Shown: positions 1-12,600 of the stretch, in pieces
Layout of the letters: each line of letters starts with the position of its first letter
How positions within the stretch are numbered: the stretch's first letter is position 1
Assembly (NCBI GenBank): GCA_039619475.1
Contig: CM077115.1
Span: 447,133,292-447,197,291, forward strand
From: Icerya purchasi
Taxonomy: Eukaryota > Arthropoda > Insecta > Hemiptera > Monophlebidae
DNA: 64,000 bases
Direction: 5' to 3'
Position numbers and translations under genes: made by a program
The notes under the pieces: generated by a model
Seen by the model: only the letters and a program-made list of their open reading frames with translations
Told to the model about the DNA's origin: nothing
The model's database searches: none

Positions 1-892
1 GCGCGCAGTGATTGTGTAATTCACAAAAATACATTTATTGGTACTTGTCTCGATGATAAGATATACGAGTAGTCTTTCAATTTTATTTCGCCGAATTAAT
101 AATTTTGTTTGGTTTTTATTGAACTAGAACATTTCCCAAGAAGAAGAAAAAGAATAACTTCTTTATAATTTCTTTTTAGCAAATTATTAATCCAAGGTTG
201 CCTCTTATTATCGCTATATTTTATTATGTAAAAATATTGTTAATTTTTATCTTATCGATGCACGTCAACCAGATTAGTTAAATTATTTTTTAATGCGTGG
301 AAGAGAAAAGGTAATATCCGCATTTATAATATGCGGTATGTAATTGCAGTTTTTATAGGAACTTATAAATGCGCACTAAACAAAAAAAAAACTCAGCCAC
401 TACGAAGGAAAGCACTATTGAGGATATCTGCTTCACCTTCTCTGATCCGTTTTCACGACGGCTTCTTTACGTGTGTAGATAGATCATCTCGTGCAAGATG
501 TTTATTACTTCATACAGCATAACTCAATAGCGTTGATAACAGGAAGCACTTAAATTAGTTGACAGCCTTTTTTCTATCATGTATCGCGCTGAGAGTTTAT
601 TTTGTGTAATATACAATCAAGAGGGAAAACAGATAGTCGAAGAGAAATTCTTGGAAGATAAACGAGAAGTAAACGTAACACCGTATAGCGGGTTAAGGGT
701 TTATAGAGTAGAATGACTAGAAAGTTCTTCGTTCCGCGGGTAAAAACTGATTACGAGTAATCCTAATTACGTGAAGAGCGCCCGGTAAGTTGATATCCGT
801 ACATTGTTTCCAAAAATTTATTTCGATAACAAATGGATAATAAAAAATAGGCACTTTCGGGAATTTGTTTATTACAATTAAATCAAATAACC
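1..892. other. AT-rich sequence without recognisable gene
   Basis: I see no domain, splice-supported exon or element end here. Short open frames, for example 331-522, have no recognisable content. Confidence 0.6.
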
Positions 893-922
893 TTCGCACA
901 CACACACACACACACACACACA
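893..922. repeat. (CA)n microsatellite
   Basis: Uninterrupted CA dinucleotides, about 14 units. A minus-strand frame running through it (rich in Cys-Val) is an artefact of the repeat. Confidence 0.95.
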
Positions 923-1125
923 AGAAGGTAAACGAATTTTAAAGAAGTTCAAAAACCACCATCACAATAAAACGAAACGAAAGCTACCCTGTTTAAGCGC
1001 AACATTAATATTCGGACACGGCGAACGCGTGTACGAGTAATACAATGCTGCTCTAGTTTTCCCAGACTATGACTTAAGTCATAGCGGCACTCCTGTTACG
1101 TGCAGTGATGATCTGTACTATCACG

Positions 1126-2068
1126 TGAATGAGTATTTATGGTGACAATGCTCCAACTGATAAGTCATGTAGGGAATGGTTTCGACGTTTCAAGAATGGT
1201 GGTTTCAGCGTTGGAGACAAGCCTCGCTCTGGACAGCTAAAAAAATTTGAGGACAAAGAATTGCAAGCATTACTCGATGAAGATCCGAGTGTCAAACGCA
1301 AGAGAAGCTTGCAAAATCATTGCGAGTTACCCAACAAGCAGTTTCGGTACGATTACAATCCATGGGAATGATTCAAAAGCAAGGTAATTGTGTGTCTCAT
1401 GAACTGAAATCGAGAGACGTTGAAAGACGATTTTTCAAGTATAAACAGCTGATTCATAGGCAACAAAGAAAGGGTTTTTTTACATCGGATTGTTACTAGG
1501 GACGAGAAATGGATATTCTACGACAGCCCCAAGGTGAAAAAAAAAATACTATATGCCCAGTCAATCATTGCCATCAACCTCAACATCAACACCAAAACCG
1601 AACATTCATGGTTCGAAGGTCACATGCTGTGTATCTGGTAAGACCGAAAGGGTGTGGTACACTACGAGCTACAACCTGGCGATTTCATTACGGGCGATCG
1701 GTGTAAAGGCTACAATTGATTCGTTTGAACCGTGCATTACGAGAAAAACGGCCGGAATACGAGCAAAGTCATGACACAAAGTTATTTTTTGCGTGACAAC
1801 GTTCGGCCACATGTCGCAAAAGTCGTAAAAAAATATGTGGAAATGTTCGAGTGGGATATTTCGGAAATCGAAAATTGGCTTCTAACTTGGATCGCCTTAA
1901 AAGCTGAGACATTTCTTCGAGATGGAATTCGAAAATTATCTGAGAAGTGGGGGAAAAAGTAGTAGTCATTGATGGGCAATACTTCGATTAATTAGTTCAT
2001 TTCATTTTGTTCTAAATTAAATGCATTTTTCACCAAAAAACGAACCAAACTAATTTGTACTCCCAATA
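1126..2068 (+). pseudogene. Decayed mariner transposon (cecropia/Hsmar1-like transposase remnant)
   Basis: Pieces of a mariner transposase can be read in several frames. 1129-1371 gives the N-terminal helix-turn-helix part (IYGDNAP, WFRRFKNGGFSV, KKFEDKELQALLDEDP). About 1500-1640 gives the region around the first catalytic Asp (RDEKW) and the PNIHG segment. 1780-1962 gives the second-Asp block (RDNVRPHVAK) joined directly to the C-terminal DGIRKLSEKWGKK motif. The stretch that normally holds the third Asp (PPYSPDLAPSDY type) is missing, so an internal deletion as well as frameshifts has destroyed it. The A/C-rich end near 2034-2068 resembles a mariner terminal repeat. No matching 5' repeat is visible, so the left end is probably lost. 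Family assignment is by motif memory. Confidence 0.85.
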
Positions 2069-3244
2069 ATTAAACGTTCCCGAAAGGAAAACAGAATCGA
2101 GCTTATCCAATAGAAAGAACAGCCAAAAAGGTTTTGATTCAACAATTTATCGTGCTAGTGGTAGCAAAAAATCCGAGAGTAAGCATGCTAAAATTTACTT
2201 CTGTACACATGGACTTGGTAAATTTCAGTTCAAAAAAAATTGTAGCATTATTAAAAACAATAATAGTTATAATTCGTGAATTGCTAAATTTAAATTAAAA
2301 AAAATTACGTGTCAGTTTTGCTAAAACGATTTGAAACGACATTATTTGTTGACGAAAGTCAAATGCAGATTTACAAATGAAAAATTTAAATACAGCTGTG
2401 AATCATGTGACGCAAATGTAATGGTTTGAAGGTGTTTTCTGCAAAGAAGGTTGATGATCCATTGATACATATAACGAACAATATATGATAACGGATATAT
2501 GTACGTAACAGTTCTGAAAAAAAAAAAAAGAAAATCTTCGACAAAGCGTTAATATTTCAAGTTGGTTGAATTGTACCGAGGCAAGAAACCAAAACACTAA
2601 GCATTTAAAAAGAAAAACAACTGCGAATGGCTGAAAAGTACCGGAACGCAGTAGTCATCGAACTGTAATCCAATTATTGAAAATTTGTGACATTATTTGC
2701 ACAGAAAAATTCACCAAAAGCTAATTTTCAACCAGTTTTAACTTAAACATCGACTGCCAGAAGAATGGAATTTAATTCCGTTAGATTATCTGAGAAATCT
2801 AGTTTCATCGATGGCACAACGATAGCCGGCTCTATTATTAAAGCTAGTCCTCTTTACGCGCCGAATAATAATAATTAATCATTTCAGTTTGTCTCCAATT
2901 ATTATTTTATTTCTACTTTATACGCGAATATTATTAACTTTAGAGGATTTTTTTCTTTTTATTGCAGTTCTGTTATTTTATCATTTCATCTTGTTTAAAA
3001 ATATGTCTTTAATAAGGTTTATGTTACATAGAGTATTTTTCAGAATTTACGTTAATAAAGAATTACATTATTCCATTTAATAATACTAATTCATCGTGTA
3101 TCCGGTGTTCGAATATTAATGTTACTGTTTATTATCATTTAACGAATCATTCATCGGGAAAAACGTCAGCTGTACAGACGTTTGTTAAACGTGTCTATAT
3201 TTTTCGCGTATCTTCAGGCTATATGCTTAATTTTTTACTCGCAG
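2069..3244. other. Non-coding, probably intron upstream of the RMC1 exon
   Basis: AT-rich sequence without a recognisable exon. I looked for the preceding RMC1 exon and did not find it. The interval ends in a pyrimidine-rich tract and AG acceptor at 3243-3244. Confidence 0.5.
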
Positions 3245-3384
3245 GCTTGTCTTTTGTTATCGTTGGAAAATTTGTATCCGGCTGCCCATCAGTTAGCTTT
3301 GGACATGTTGCACAGACTCGGAACTGCAACTGAAGAAATTACCGAAATATTATTGTCTAAAGGCCACGTTATAACCGCTATGAA
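3245..3384 (+). CDS. RMC1: RMC1 (Mic1) orthologue, penultimate coding exon
   Basis: RMC1 is a subunit or regulator of the MON1-CCZ1 complex, the exchange factor that activates Rab7 on late endosomes and autophagosomes; the Drosophila member is Bulli. The exon follows a good acceptor (TTTTTTACTCGCAG) and reads ACLLLSLENLYPAAHQLALD then MLHRLGTATEEITEILLSKG. This matches the C-terminal Mic1 domain of the family residue for residue over long stretches (LACLLLSLE, AHQL.LDML.RL.TA..EI.E.LLSK). It ends after two bases of a Lys codon at a GTAATG donor. The 140-nt exon joins in phase to the exon at 7828. Upstream exons are not in the window or were not recognised. The family assignment is from known conservation; the splice sites are inferred by eye. 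Confidence 0.88.
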
Positions 3385-3403
3385 GTAATGTTTTTATTCT
3401 TCT

Positions 3404-3409
<6 letters not shown>

Positions 3410-3440
<31 letters not shown>
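3410..3440. repeat. (CA)n microsatellite
   Basis: About 15 CA units shortly after the RMC1 exon donor. Confidence 0.95.
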
Positions 3441-3447
<7 letters not shown>

Positions 3448-3469
3448 CATCCATATAAATACTTATATC

Positions 3470-4386
3470 AAAAGCCCTTCCATTTTTAGCGCAGTCGATC
3501 TCTTCTTTTCTTCTCCTAATCTTGCTCTTAACTGTTCCTGGAAAACTCTTGATGGTATTTTTGGAAATGACCATGTCCCTGTCATTGTATCGTTCAACGC
3601 AGTCTTTGTCCAGCATCCTTCTATTTCAAACCTCTCTATGCCTCTGAATGGTGTCTCCCCAAAACTAATTGGGAACAATTCAACCGTTCGGTTGACTTTT
3701 CTCTTTCCGTTTTTCACCATGACTTAAAAGAACAATTACTTTACTGATTCCATCTTACTCGCCCTTTCTTCTTCATCTCCTCCTGTTCGAATAACTTCAA
3801 AACCTTATCCTCATACAGTTTCATCCTTAAGGTGGAATGGTAACTACTGTAGGGCAGCTTTTGAGGCCAGCGTCGCTACTTTTAAAACCTTCCGTCACTG
3901 TTCCTCCCTTTCAAATTTTATTGACCGTAGGAAAGCTAACGCTAGAACCAGATACATAAGGAATCTTGGAGAAATGTTTGCTCTTCCTTTTTCGTGGACT
4001 ACTCCTATCTCCCAATTTTGGAGAATGGCCGAGACCTTCAAATCCCCAAGTCCGAACACCCTTCTTATCTTAACATCTCTTTTGACATACTCCTGAATTC
4101 TTTACTGACATTCTGGCTCTTGGTTATGTTCCTTCCTTTGATGAAGTCATTTCTCTCTCTCACACAGGTTCATCTTACTTCCTCACTTCTGATTTACATT
4201 TTAATGAAGTCCTCTTTTCATTGCAAAAATCCTCCAATTCGACTTCAGTAATCGATGAAATTTTCTTGTTCTTAAAAACCTTTTTAATTTCTCACTCAAA
4301 ATTTTCCTCGAAATTTTCAATTTTTTTCTTCTCTCTCGACTTACGCCTCCTGCTTGGAATTCATTTATAATTATTCCTATTCCTAA
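3470..4386 (+). mobile_element. Non-LTR retrotransposon fragment (I/Jockey-like), linker region, 5' part
   Basis: Broken frames give typical endonuclease-to-RT linker motifs: LRWNGNYCRAAFEASVATFK, then RRKANARTRYI, then TTPISQFWRMAETFK. The last readable piece, ending at 4386, is AWNSFIIIPIP, the start of the RT domain. Many stops and frameshifts show it is dead. The fragment continues at 5298 after a nested insertion. It lies inside the RMC1 intron in the same orientation as the gene. Confidence 0.75.
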
Positions 4387-5294
4387 GGGAGAGCGCTCAT
4401 CTAAGCGATACGATTCCGATACGACAGCGATTTTAAATCGTAAGCGATAGCAACACGATTCCGATACGACGTAACGCCCACTGAAGCAACGCGATTTATC
4501 CGCCGGAGAAGCAACTTAATTTATGATGTGTTGTGATAGTGCAAAAAATGTCATATTTTTCTTCGTTTTCCTGTTCTTTTTTTAGTGAAGAAGCAATGTA
4601 TCGTTAGTAAATCTTAACAATTTAAATCAAAAAAGAAAGCAACGTTATTGAGTACATCCATTTTTTTTCTAAAGAGTAACAGTATAAATGCCTTTAATGT
4701 TTATAAAGAACTGAATATGTACCCGGAGAAGTTTTAAAGTTTTTATGGAATGAATAAGGAAACGTTTAATTGGTTAGTAGAGAAAATTGGCCAAAAATTG
4801 TAAAAAAACACCCATTTTAGAACATTTATACACTGCAGAAACGTATTTTAATCACATTACGGGAAATACATTTGTTAATTATGTATATCTAAATGTTTAG
4901 AAACATTTTCTATACCATATGTATATATATATTGTGCTGTTAATTTATATTACATAACAAAATAAGAAAATGTAAATATTAATATTTATTTCATAAATAT
5001 GAATTGTTTTTAAAAATATTCCGAAATAAATTTAAAACACCGATTTTAAATTGTTATTTTTGCCGATTACTCATATTACGCATAAAAATTCAGAATGTAA
5101 ACAAACAATCGCTTGCTCAAGCAACTAAATATAAAACATGTAGCACTCGAGCGACGGCGATACGATAGTTGCTTATCGGTTGCTTGTCGCATCGCGTCAG
5201 TGGGCGCTAACTCATATAATAACGTGGGTTATATTCTGAACTACATTTAGTTGCTATCGTATCGGAATCGTATCGCTTCGGTGGGCGCTCTCCC
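4387..5294. mobile_element. PIF/Harbinger-type DNA transposon, deletion derivative, with TAA target duplication
   Basis: The 908-bp element begins GGGAGAGCGCTCATC and ends with the inverse (GGTGGGCGCTCTCCC). The arms match over about 38 bp with four or five differences, and subterminal copies of GCGCCCACTGA-like sequence lie further in. It is flanked by TAA at 4384-4386 and 5295-5297, the three-base target expected for PIF/Harbinger. Removing it and one TAA restores a continuous RT reading frame in the host LINE, which proves the insertion. Inside, 4741-4803 reads FYGMNKETFNWLVEKIG and a stop, resembling the start of the Harbinger transposase DDE region. The rest of the transposase is gone. 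Confidence 0.85.
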
Positions 5295-5372
5295 TAAGAA
5301 AATCCTAAATTCTTTTCGACCAATTTCTTTGACTCCATGCTTAAGAAAACTCTATTCGAGAGTATGCTTAAC
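5295..5372 (+). mobile_element. Non-LTR retrotransposon fragment, continuation after nested Harbinger element
   Basis: Reads KKILNSFRPISLTPCLRKLY, the conserved RT segment (FRPISL, then KL) that directly continues the piece ending at 4386. Similarity stops near 5372, so the element is truncated or deleted here. Confidence 0.75.
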
Positions 5373-6974
5373 CGGTGCCTTGTTTGGTGGCTGGAGTATA
5401 ATACTAATATATGTATGCATGTTACATATTAAGTAACCCCCATTACTTTCTTAAACGTCGGATATGTATGTCCGGTTTAATAAGAAAGACGCAAAATTTT
5501 ATAATAGACGAAGATGATTTATTAGACTGCGTATATATTAAAAGGTTTGTGTCTTTTGACGTCTACGTGATCAACCATCTTAGTTCAGTTTCAGTAGGTC
5601 GCTATATGCCTTTTTTTAAAACCGTTGTGTTGTGCTTTTTGGTATACCCACTTATCTTGGAAGTATTTTTAAATTATGTTTTGTTTCCCCCTTGAACTTA
5701 TCGATACTCAAATACTAAAGGATTCCTTAAAAAATGCACTGTGTAAATTAACTTTCCCAACCGGTTCGTTAAATGTCTTTTTACGGCGTCCGAGGTGTCG
5801 TTATTTTAATTTTAATAGTTTTTACCTATAAAAAACTAATATCATTACGTTACAATACAAGTTTTTATGACGTCAAAATTAGTCAAGTGTAAACTATACC
5901 ATAAAGTTTGTTGTATTTTTGGATCTATATATGTTTGAGAATTTTGTTATAAAATTTACTAAAAATAAATTACTCTGACGGATGGGCATATGGAAAATCA
6001 ATTTTGCTAGGTATCAACAAATATTAAGGTAGATTTAAAAAAAAAAAAAATGAACAGAAAGAGAAACGCATCTCATTAATTAGTTCTCATGATACATATA
6101 CGAAGTGGCCCGCGAAATTAATTGGGTTAGCCAGGCCTGGCATAAATCGAATTAACATTATCATACGTCTGTTTTACAATATAAATCTTAATATCTACAT
6201 TTTTTTTTGAAGTAGATATTTGAAAGAAGAAAAAAAATTGAAATAAAGAGTATCAACTAATTAAAATTATTCTTTGTTAAATTATAATTCGTCAAGGTGT
6301 GTTTCTTTTGTTTTGAATTTTGTCAAGTTTAAAAAAAATTATAAAAACATTATAATAATCAAGTTATTTGATATTTCACAGCCGGTAAGCTTCATTTATG
6401 AAATTAAAAAAAAAAAAAAAAAAAAATTGACATGAATTCGTAATATAAGAATACAACCGACTTTTATAACGAGTTACATAAATGAATATTAAACCTCACA
6501 TTTACTTACATAAAATATTTCCTACACACAGTACAACATTAAACAACATTATTTTTATGCAATTGCCGTTTACCAATCACGAGTGAAAAACATTCGGCCG
6601 TTTAGGTGTGCTGTTTATATCGACGCATTTGAGTCGTTCCTCACAAGTTAGTACACGGCCTAAATGAAGCTAGAAACAAGCCACTTTACACAATGAACTT
6701 TTTCGATCCTTGTATGTTAGTAAGATTTCTTTTTTTCTCCTCTTTTAATACTTTCTTTTTATATTCCATCGCTCATTCGTCCCTCTTAATCTTATGTCTT
6801 TTATCTCCTTCTTACTTTTTTATACTAGTAGAAACAAAATGGCTTCGTACAGTTATAGTCTTGACAATTTTTTAAATTAATCTTTCTTTTTTTAAGTTAT
6901 TGGGATTTTCTGAACCAATAAAAAGTTCTGAATAAAATTTATTAATAGAAAGTTTTGTGTGTGGGTGTATATAG

Positions 6975-7012
<38 letters not shown>

Positions 7013-7827
7013 ATAGTAATGATTTACAATTTTATAGTTTTCAATTTTTTCTATTTCGGAATGCGTGAAGATCCAGCTGAATTTAGGGATTCATTTTATT
7101 TTTTCCCTACTTCTTCTGAAGATGGTGTGTTAAGGTGTTTTTTTTTAATATTTTGAGTTTAAATTTTTTTTTTGCGAATAATGAAAATAATTGCAGAAGA
7201 ATTACATACATATGTACATATATATTCCCATGAAACCACAATGTCTCGTGCGAACATTTCACCACATGACGCGATATCGCCGCATGTTGTGGTGTGGAAT
7301 CATAGTATGTGTCGCGAATATAATTTAAAAATTGCCCGAAAATTAAATAGATGACAATTTTATGACAAATTACAAAATAAAGCCAGAATAATTTATTCAG
7401 AGAGTAAAATAATAATAGTTTTCAATTTTGGAAATCGTGCTGCAAGTACGATTCATTCTCATATATACATATGTGTATGTGTGTGTGTATATGCGCGTAT
7501 GTGTATTGTCTAAAAAAAATTGTAGCATAAATTAAAGTTTAAAAAATCACGAGAAAAAATCAGGTATAAATAACTAAAAAGAAAAGTTAATTTTACGCGA
7601 ACTGAAGAACGGAATATTAAAAAAAAAAAAGATAGACTGAGAGAATGACTGATAAGAAACATAGAACGTAGTAAACTAAATCAGTAAGTAATATTCAAAA
7701 ATATAAAAATATAGCTGCTAAATTCAGTTACATAACAATATACTTAGCATTATTATTAATGTATGTACACGAGTTCAGTTATAATTGATAATTATTTAAA
7801 AACTTATTTCCATCGGTGTACACACAG
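5373..7827. other. Remainder of RMC1 intron
   Basis: AT-rich DNA with an A run near 6405-6426 and a TG microsatellite at 6979-7011. No exon or element boundary recognised. It ends in the acceptor ACACACAG at 7820-7827. Confidence 0.55.
6979..7011. repeat. (TG)n microsatellite
   Basis: About 16 uninterrupted TG units within the RMC1 intron. Confidence 0.95.
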
Positions 7828-8047
7828 ATATAACGATGCTCATAATGAAGAAACGGAACTACCTTTTAGGAAATACCTCGATGTTGCCAAAATAGCAAAC
7901 GATCCTAGAGTTTTTTATTCAGTATTCACAGAATTTGGAAAAAGAGAATTGGCTGCCGGTCGTCGAGTGTCACAATTGACTCCAGGTGATTATTATGCAC
8001 TTTATTTAGTTAAGAAATATTTTAATTTAAATATTAATTGTTCATGA
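7828..8047 (+). CDS. RMC1: RMC1 (Mic1) orthologue, last coding exon
   Basis: The exon starts after the AG at 7826-7827, completing a Lys codon begun in the exon ending at 3384. It encodes KYNDAHNEETELPFRKYLDV, then AKIANDPRVFYSVFTEFGKR, and ends with ALYLVKKYFNLNINCS and a TGA at 8045-8047. This aligns with the extreme C-terminus of RMC1 (RKFLDAA, a phenylalanine- and tyrosine-rich FY..F..F block, then a tail with TPG). An open frame upstream to 7763 is intronic. The coding end fits the family's usual end, so the C-terminus is complete. The first canonical AATAAA after the stop lies in a SINE (8226-8231). Confidence 0.88.
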
Positions 8048-8097
8048 GAGAACTGACCTCTATATTATTTAATATTTACATTGCTCTTTAAAAAAAT

Positions 8098-8360
8098 AAG
8101 GTAGCGCAGTAGCCTAGTAGTTTAGGTGCTTAGACTACCGGGTTCGAAACTTGTCTTGTTCCGGATCCAAGTTTTTCCCAGGTTTACCCAGCCTTAAATA
8201 ACTGAGTACCAGAGAACTTTCGAAAAATAAAGGTGGCCGAAAGAAAAGAATTGGCTCCCCTACTCTCATTTGTTCCGCGTTAGGCTTAATACGTTGTGAA
8301 CCTTAACTTCACAATCTCCGACGCCCTGTCAAGGATATGGGACTTGCTTTACTTACTTTA
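8098..8360 (+). mobile_element. tRNA-derived SINE, copy 1
   Basis: The head resembles an RNA polymerase III promoter: an A-box-like TAGCGCAGTAGC at about 8103 and a B-box GGTTCGAAAC at about 8141. The body (CCCAGGTTTACCCAGCCTTA, then AAATAAAGGTGG) is shared with the copy at 14985-15215. It sits about 50 bp after the RMC1 stop codon in sense orientation and contains an AATAAA. Confidence 0.8.
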
Positions 8361-9459
8361 AAAAATAACACAATCGTACTGCGAGTTATTTAAGTCTCAT
8401 AATTTACATATTTTTTTTGCTTGTAGGTAACGCTTTAACATTTCGTATCTGGGCGTTTCACGGGTTGTATATTCGAAATGTATTAATTTAATAGTGCATT
8501 TAAATACATATTTTGGACGATGTATATTTCGGACGTTTCGTGCACATTTTGCATATTTTGAGGATGTTTTACATATTTTTCATAATTACATATAAAGAAA
8601 ACACACACAAACACGCAATTATATATTCGAAACGATAAAAAGATCGGAGCGAATGTATGTAATTTTTAACTTTACTAAAAAAACAACGTGTTATCATTTT
8701 TTTTATTTTTTGTGACGTCCATTGTTCGATAATAGCCTCTTGCCGATTATTTGTAGAACTAATAATAAAAAAAAAAAAAAAAGCCGGAAAAAAACTTATT
8801 TCTCCTTGTTGTTCGTATGACTTTTTACATGCAGGATATCTTTCTGAAAATAAAAAAAATCTTTTTGTCTTCTTTATAAATGAAATGAATTTGAACGGAG
8901 TATTTACTTTTCAACCTTTTAAGATTTTATATTCATATTGTCAATTGCCCGTGCTGAACAATAGTTCCGGCAAACAAAACAAAAAAAATATTCTTGACCG
9001 ACCTTTTTCGGGCTAATATATGATTTATCGCTGCATTATCTTCGACTCTATGATGGATAGCTATCCTTTGAACTATGCACTTGATGTATACATACATATA
9101 CACACACAACTTGTGGCACAAATTTAATTCAGACATGCTTTCTTCAATATCTAGCGCATCTTTTGCAGTTTTTTTTTTGAAAAATATGTATTTATTATTT
9201 TTTACATACAAATCTTTCGTCAAGCTAAAACGCTTGTCGACGACTTATCCTATTGAACACTTTACCATCTTAAATTAACTTATACATATACATAACCGTG
9301 TAATATTTACTAGTCTTAATCTATCTTTTTACTTAAATGATCTATTTTTATCTTCTTTATTCAAAGTTTTTTTTTCCAATTTTTTTGTTGCGCCTTGTCA
9401 TTTTATTTTATGTTTATTATTTTTTTTATATTTTCTTCTTCCTGAAGCCATTCCTTTAC
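8361..9459. other. No recognisable feature
   Basis: AT-rich with homopolymer runs. Short frames on both strands between 8933 and 9278 overlap each other and show no domain. Confidence 0.55.
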
Positions 9460-9664
9460 TTCGATTCAATTTGATAGAATATTAGATAAAAACAAAATCT
9501 CATACACTACATCTGAAGTGGGCGCATTTAAATATTTACGAATTGCGTCTTGCAGCGTAGAGAGGTCGTTTTCCACAATGAAAACTATGTTAACAGATAC
9601 AAGACATAATTTCGATGTTGAAAATTTAGAAAAAGTTCTTATTGTTAAATATAATAATTTTTAA
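9460..9664 (+). pseudogene. hAT transposase C-terminal fragment
   Basis: An open stretch reads EVGAFKYLRIASCSVERSFS, then TMKTMLTDTRHNFDVENLEK, and stops at 9662-9664. This is the hATC dimerisation signature (SVERSFS, then a block with R.NF..ENLEK). No catalytic part lies upstream and no ends were identified, so this is a relic. Confidence 0.8.
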
Positions 9665-12600
9665 ATTTAAATTCATAATTTAGTGGTTTTTAATATAAAT
9701 TAATGTAATGGAAGAAAAAACAGCATGATAATAAAAATTTGAAGCAAAAAATAAAAGATTTTATTTTATTTTTTCAATATACAATATTTATTATAAAATT
9801 TTTAGTGCATATACTCGTAAATCCGAACCCTACTCATAATCTTGACACTGTTACTAGTCGCATAATTCATTAAAAATCATAAAATTTTTACAATAATGTA
9901 GAGTCGAATATCATTTCAGAGATAACAATATAGTTTTTTATAGGCAGCAAACGTAATTCTGTTGATGTATACGTTGATAAATATCTGGAAAACTCACCAG
10001 TCTTGGCCTATTTTCAACAAAATTGAAAAACTAGTCATTATGGATCTATTTTGCAATTTTCATAATCGTTTAATAGTTTCATTATATTTAATATTCTTTT
10101 TTTGTTTTTTTTTTTTGAACCTTAAGCAAATATTTAAACCTCTCTAAAAAGACTTCGCAATTAAATGAAATAAGTAAACGCATGGATTCCATTTCTTCAC
10201 GGCACTTATATCAGCGATGTTGACAATTATGAAAATACGTAAAATTGTATATATTATGTTATTTAATCTTTCAGCGTTCTACGGAATACTTTTATATTAT
10301 TTACTGTTAATGAGCGATGATATCCACATTCACTTTTATTTGCAATTACCCGTATGAATCTGAACAATCTTGCAGTTTTTTTTTACTTATAAAAGTATAA
10401 AATTTAATATGCAGCAGAGAAGATATTAAAGATGACTACATATTAAATTGTTTTACTCGGTGTCAAAATGAATGACGGAAAGGAAATTAACTTATTCAAG
10501 TTCCCGACAATGTTGACACGAAAAAATTCACCCTGGTCAGAGTTTGTGAACTACAGATGAAATCATCGGTTTAGTATATTAATCGATAAAGGTAATAAAC
10601 GAAAATGTACAATGTGACAGATTGAGGGAGAAATGGCGCCATTTGTGAACTTGCGGGATTTTTACGTTGACTTTTCACAACGCGATTTTGCCTAAACTCT
10701 AACATTCTGCTTGCAAAAAAGATCCGTTGGGTAAAGAAAATTTGTTGCGCACTTTTGTCCACTTTCAGCAATCCAACCGCGGTAAATGGCATATGATAAT
10801 CGTTCTGCTCCATCGTTTCAAACGACACCATTACGATCCGCAAACATTACGAGTCATTGTAATTATGCCGCTAAAGTGTACAGCATTGTTTCTTTCTATG
10901 ATTTATTGTTTTATAAAACGCTGTCAGTATTTTTAGTTCGATTATGTATACGTGTAAATGAAAATTGAAGAAATTTTGAAAAAGGTTCGAAAAAAAAATG
11001 GGGTGAAATGATAATTTTTCTTGGACCCTGCTTGTTAAATGATTACCATTTGAATACTAAATTGCAACTCATTCGGAAAAATTGAATGTACAAAATAACT
11101 TCTAGAATTAAGAATTATGGGGGAAAAAAAAGAATTTTGTACCTACACGTAGAGTGAGAAAAATGTATGCGCGGTATCAAAAAAGAAAAAAAAATTTTTA
11201 CTTTAACTTTATCTTTTATCGAAAAGACGTTCTATTTGTCCACATACATACACTCGCACGCGCAGATTATCGTGGATCTACTCATGAACATCGGTATTTG
11301 CCGACAGTAAATGGCGGGCAGTCTGCGACTAACCTAATATTAGAAGCTATCGAATTTGCAGCAATACTCAGCTCAAGGCTGATTGAAATCATGTACACGT
11401 TTTGGCTAAAATAATGATCGATAGAAAAAGAAAGAAAAAAAAAGTCAATTTATTTAATTAACTATATATATAACATTTCAAAAAATGGCGCCACAAATTT
11501 CAATATTATTAAACGGTGGCATTCACGTTTATCGGTTTTCTGGAGTTTATTCCAATATATTAAATCCGTTTTGTACATTTACTTGTTTACGTGTGAAGTA
11601 TAGATATAAAAAAAAAAAAAAAAAAAAAAAGAATAATTTTAATCTAAATTATTTAAATTCTACTTTATAAACTATTTTACGATTTCCGTTACTAATAATT
11701 GTTATTATTCCTTTTTTTTTATTTAATACAGGATCTCACTATGAAATCTACGTAAAGACATTCAAGGAAAAGTTCTGTTCAGAAAAATAATTTTTACATT
11801 AACTTTAATTCATTCATCGTGCCTGGAAAATATTCTTTTGTTTTCATTAGAGAATATTCGGATGGTTTTTTCTCAGTTAAATGTGTAATTTTATAAATTC
11901 TACACTTACAAAGATAAACAAAAAAAGCAAAAAGAAACGATTTTCAAAATTGTATGTTTTATATTAATACCGTAATGTAGTAAAATTATTTACACAAAGG
12001 TAAAATTTTACTACTGATTACTATGATTTACCTTTACAAGTATTTTTCGTGATTAAATTTATTACCAGTATATCCGGCTTTGTATATAAAACGACAGTTT
12101 TTTTTATCGTTATTATTGTTATCAAATTTTAGATGTTATTTTAAGGGTACTTTTTTTTTTATCTTCATAATCGATATTATTCCGTTAATAAGTAAATGAA
12201 GATAGCTGAAAGAACAGAGTAAGTTTACGGATAATAGATTTAAAATTGGTAATTTAAAATTATCAGGCAGACAGTCAATTAAGAAAACGTTACTATATAC
12301 GTCTATCTTCGTATAAAAATTCTAACTGTTCTTCATTATTCACTGTACTCGTCCGGATACACCTATTAAACTTTTCTGTACACACACACACACGTCCTAT
12401 ACATCTTTGTAACTTCCGGTCAAAGGTGAAGGTTATCATATTCATTCCCCAAAAAATAAGTAATTTTTTTAGTTATGGATAATCCAAAATTTTTTTTTAA
12501 GAAAAATATCTGTCTTTAACTGTTTTCTTTTTCTCTTGCATGTGTGTGTGTGCGTATAAATATACACATATAAAACTTAATCCTTTGTCTCTACTAGAAC

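Noticed and set aside
331..522. 63-codon open frame on +
   Set aside because: No motif, no splice context, composition as expected by chance.
5411..5695. 94-codon open frame on +
   Set aside because: Lies inside the RMC1 intron; no recognisable domain and no sign of an exon boundary.
8098..8160. Possible functional tRNA gene
   Set aside because: Boxes A and B are present but there is no acceptor stem or anticodon arm that folds; the shared body with 14985-15215 shows it is a SINE.
10571..10843. 90-codon minus-strand frame with a protein-like stretch (MPFTAVGLLKVDKS)
   Set aside because: Composition is somewhat protein-like but I recognise no family; could be an old transposon. Not called.
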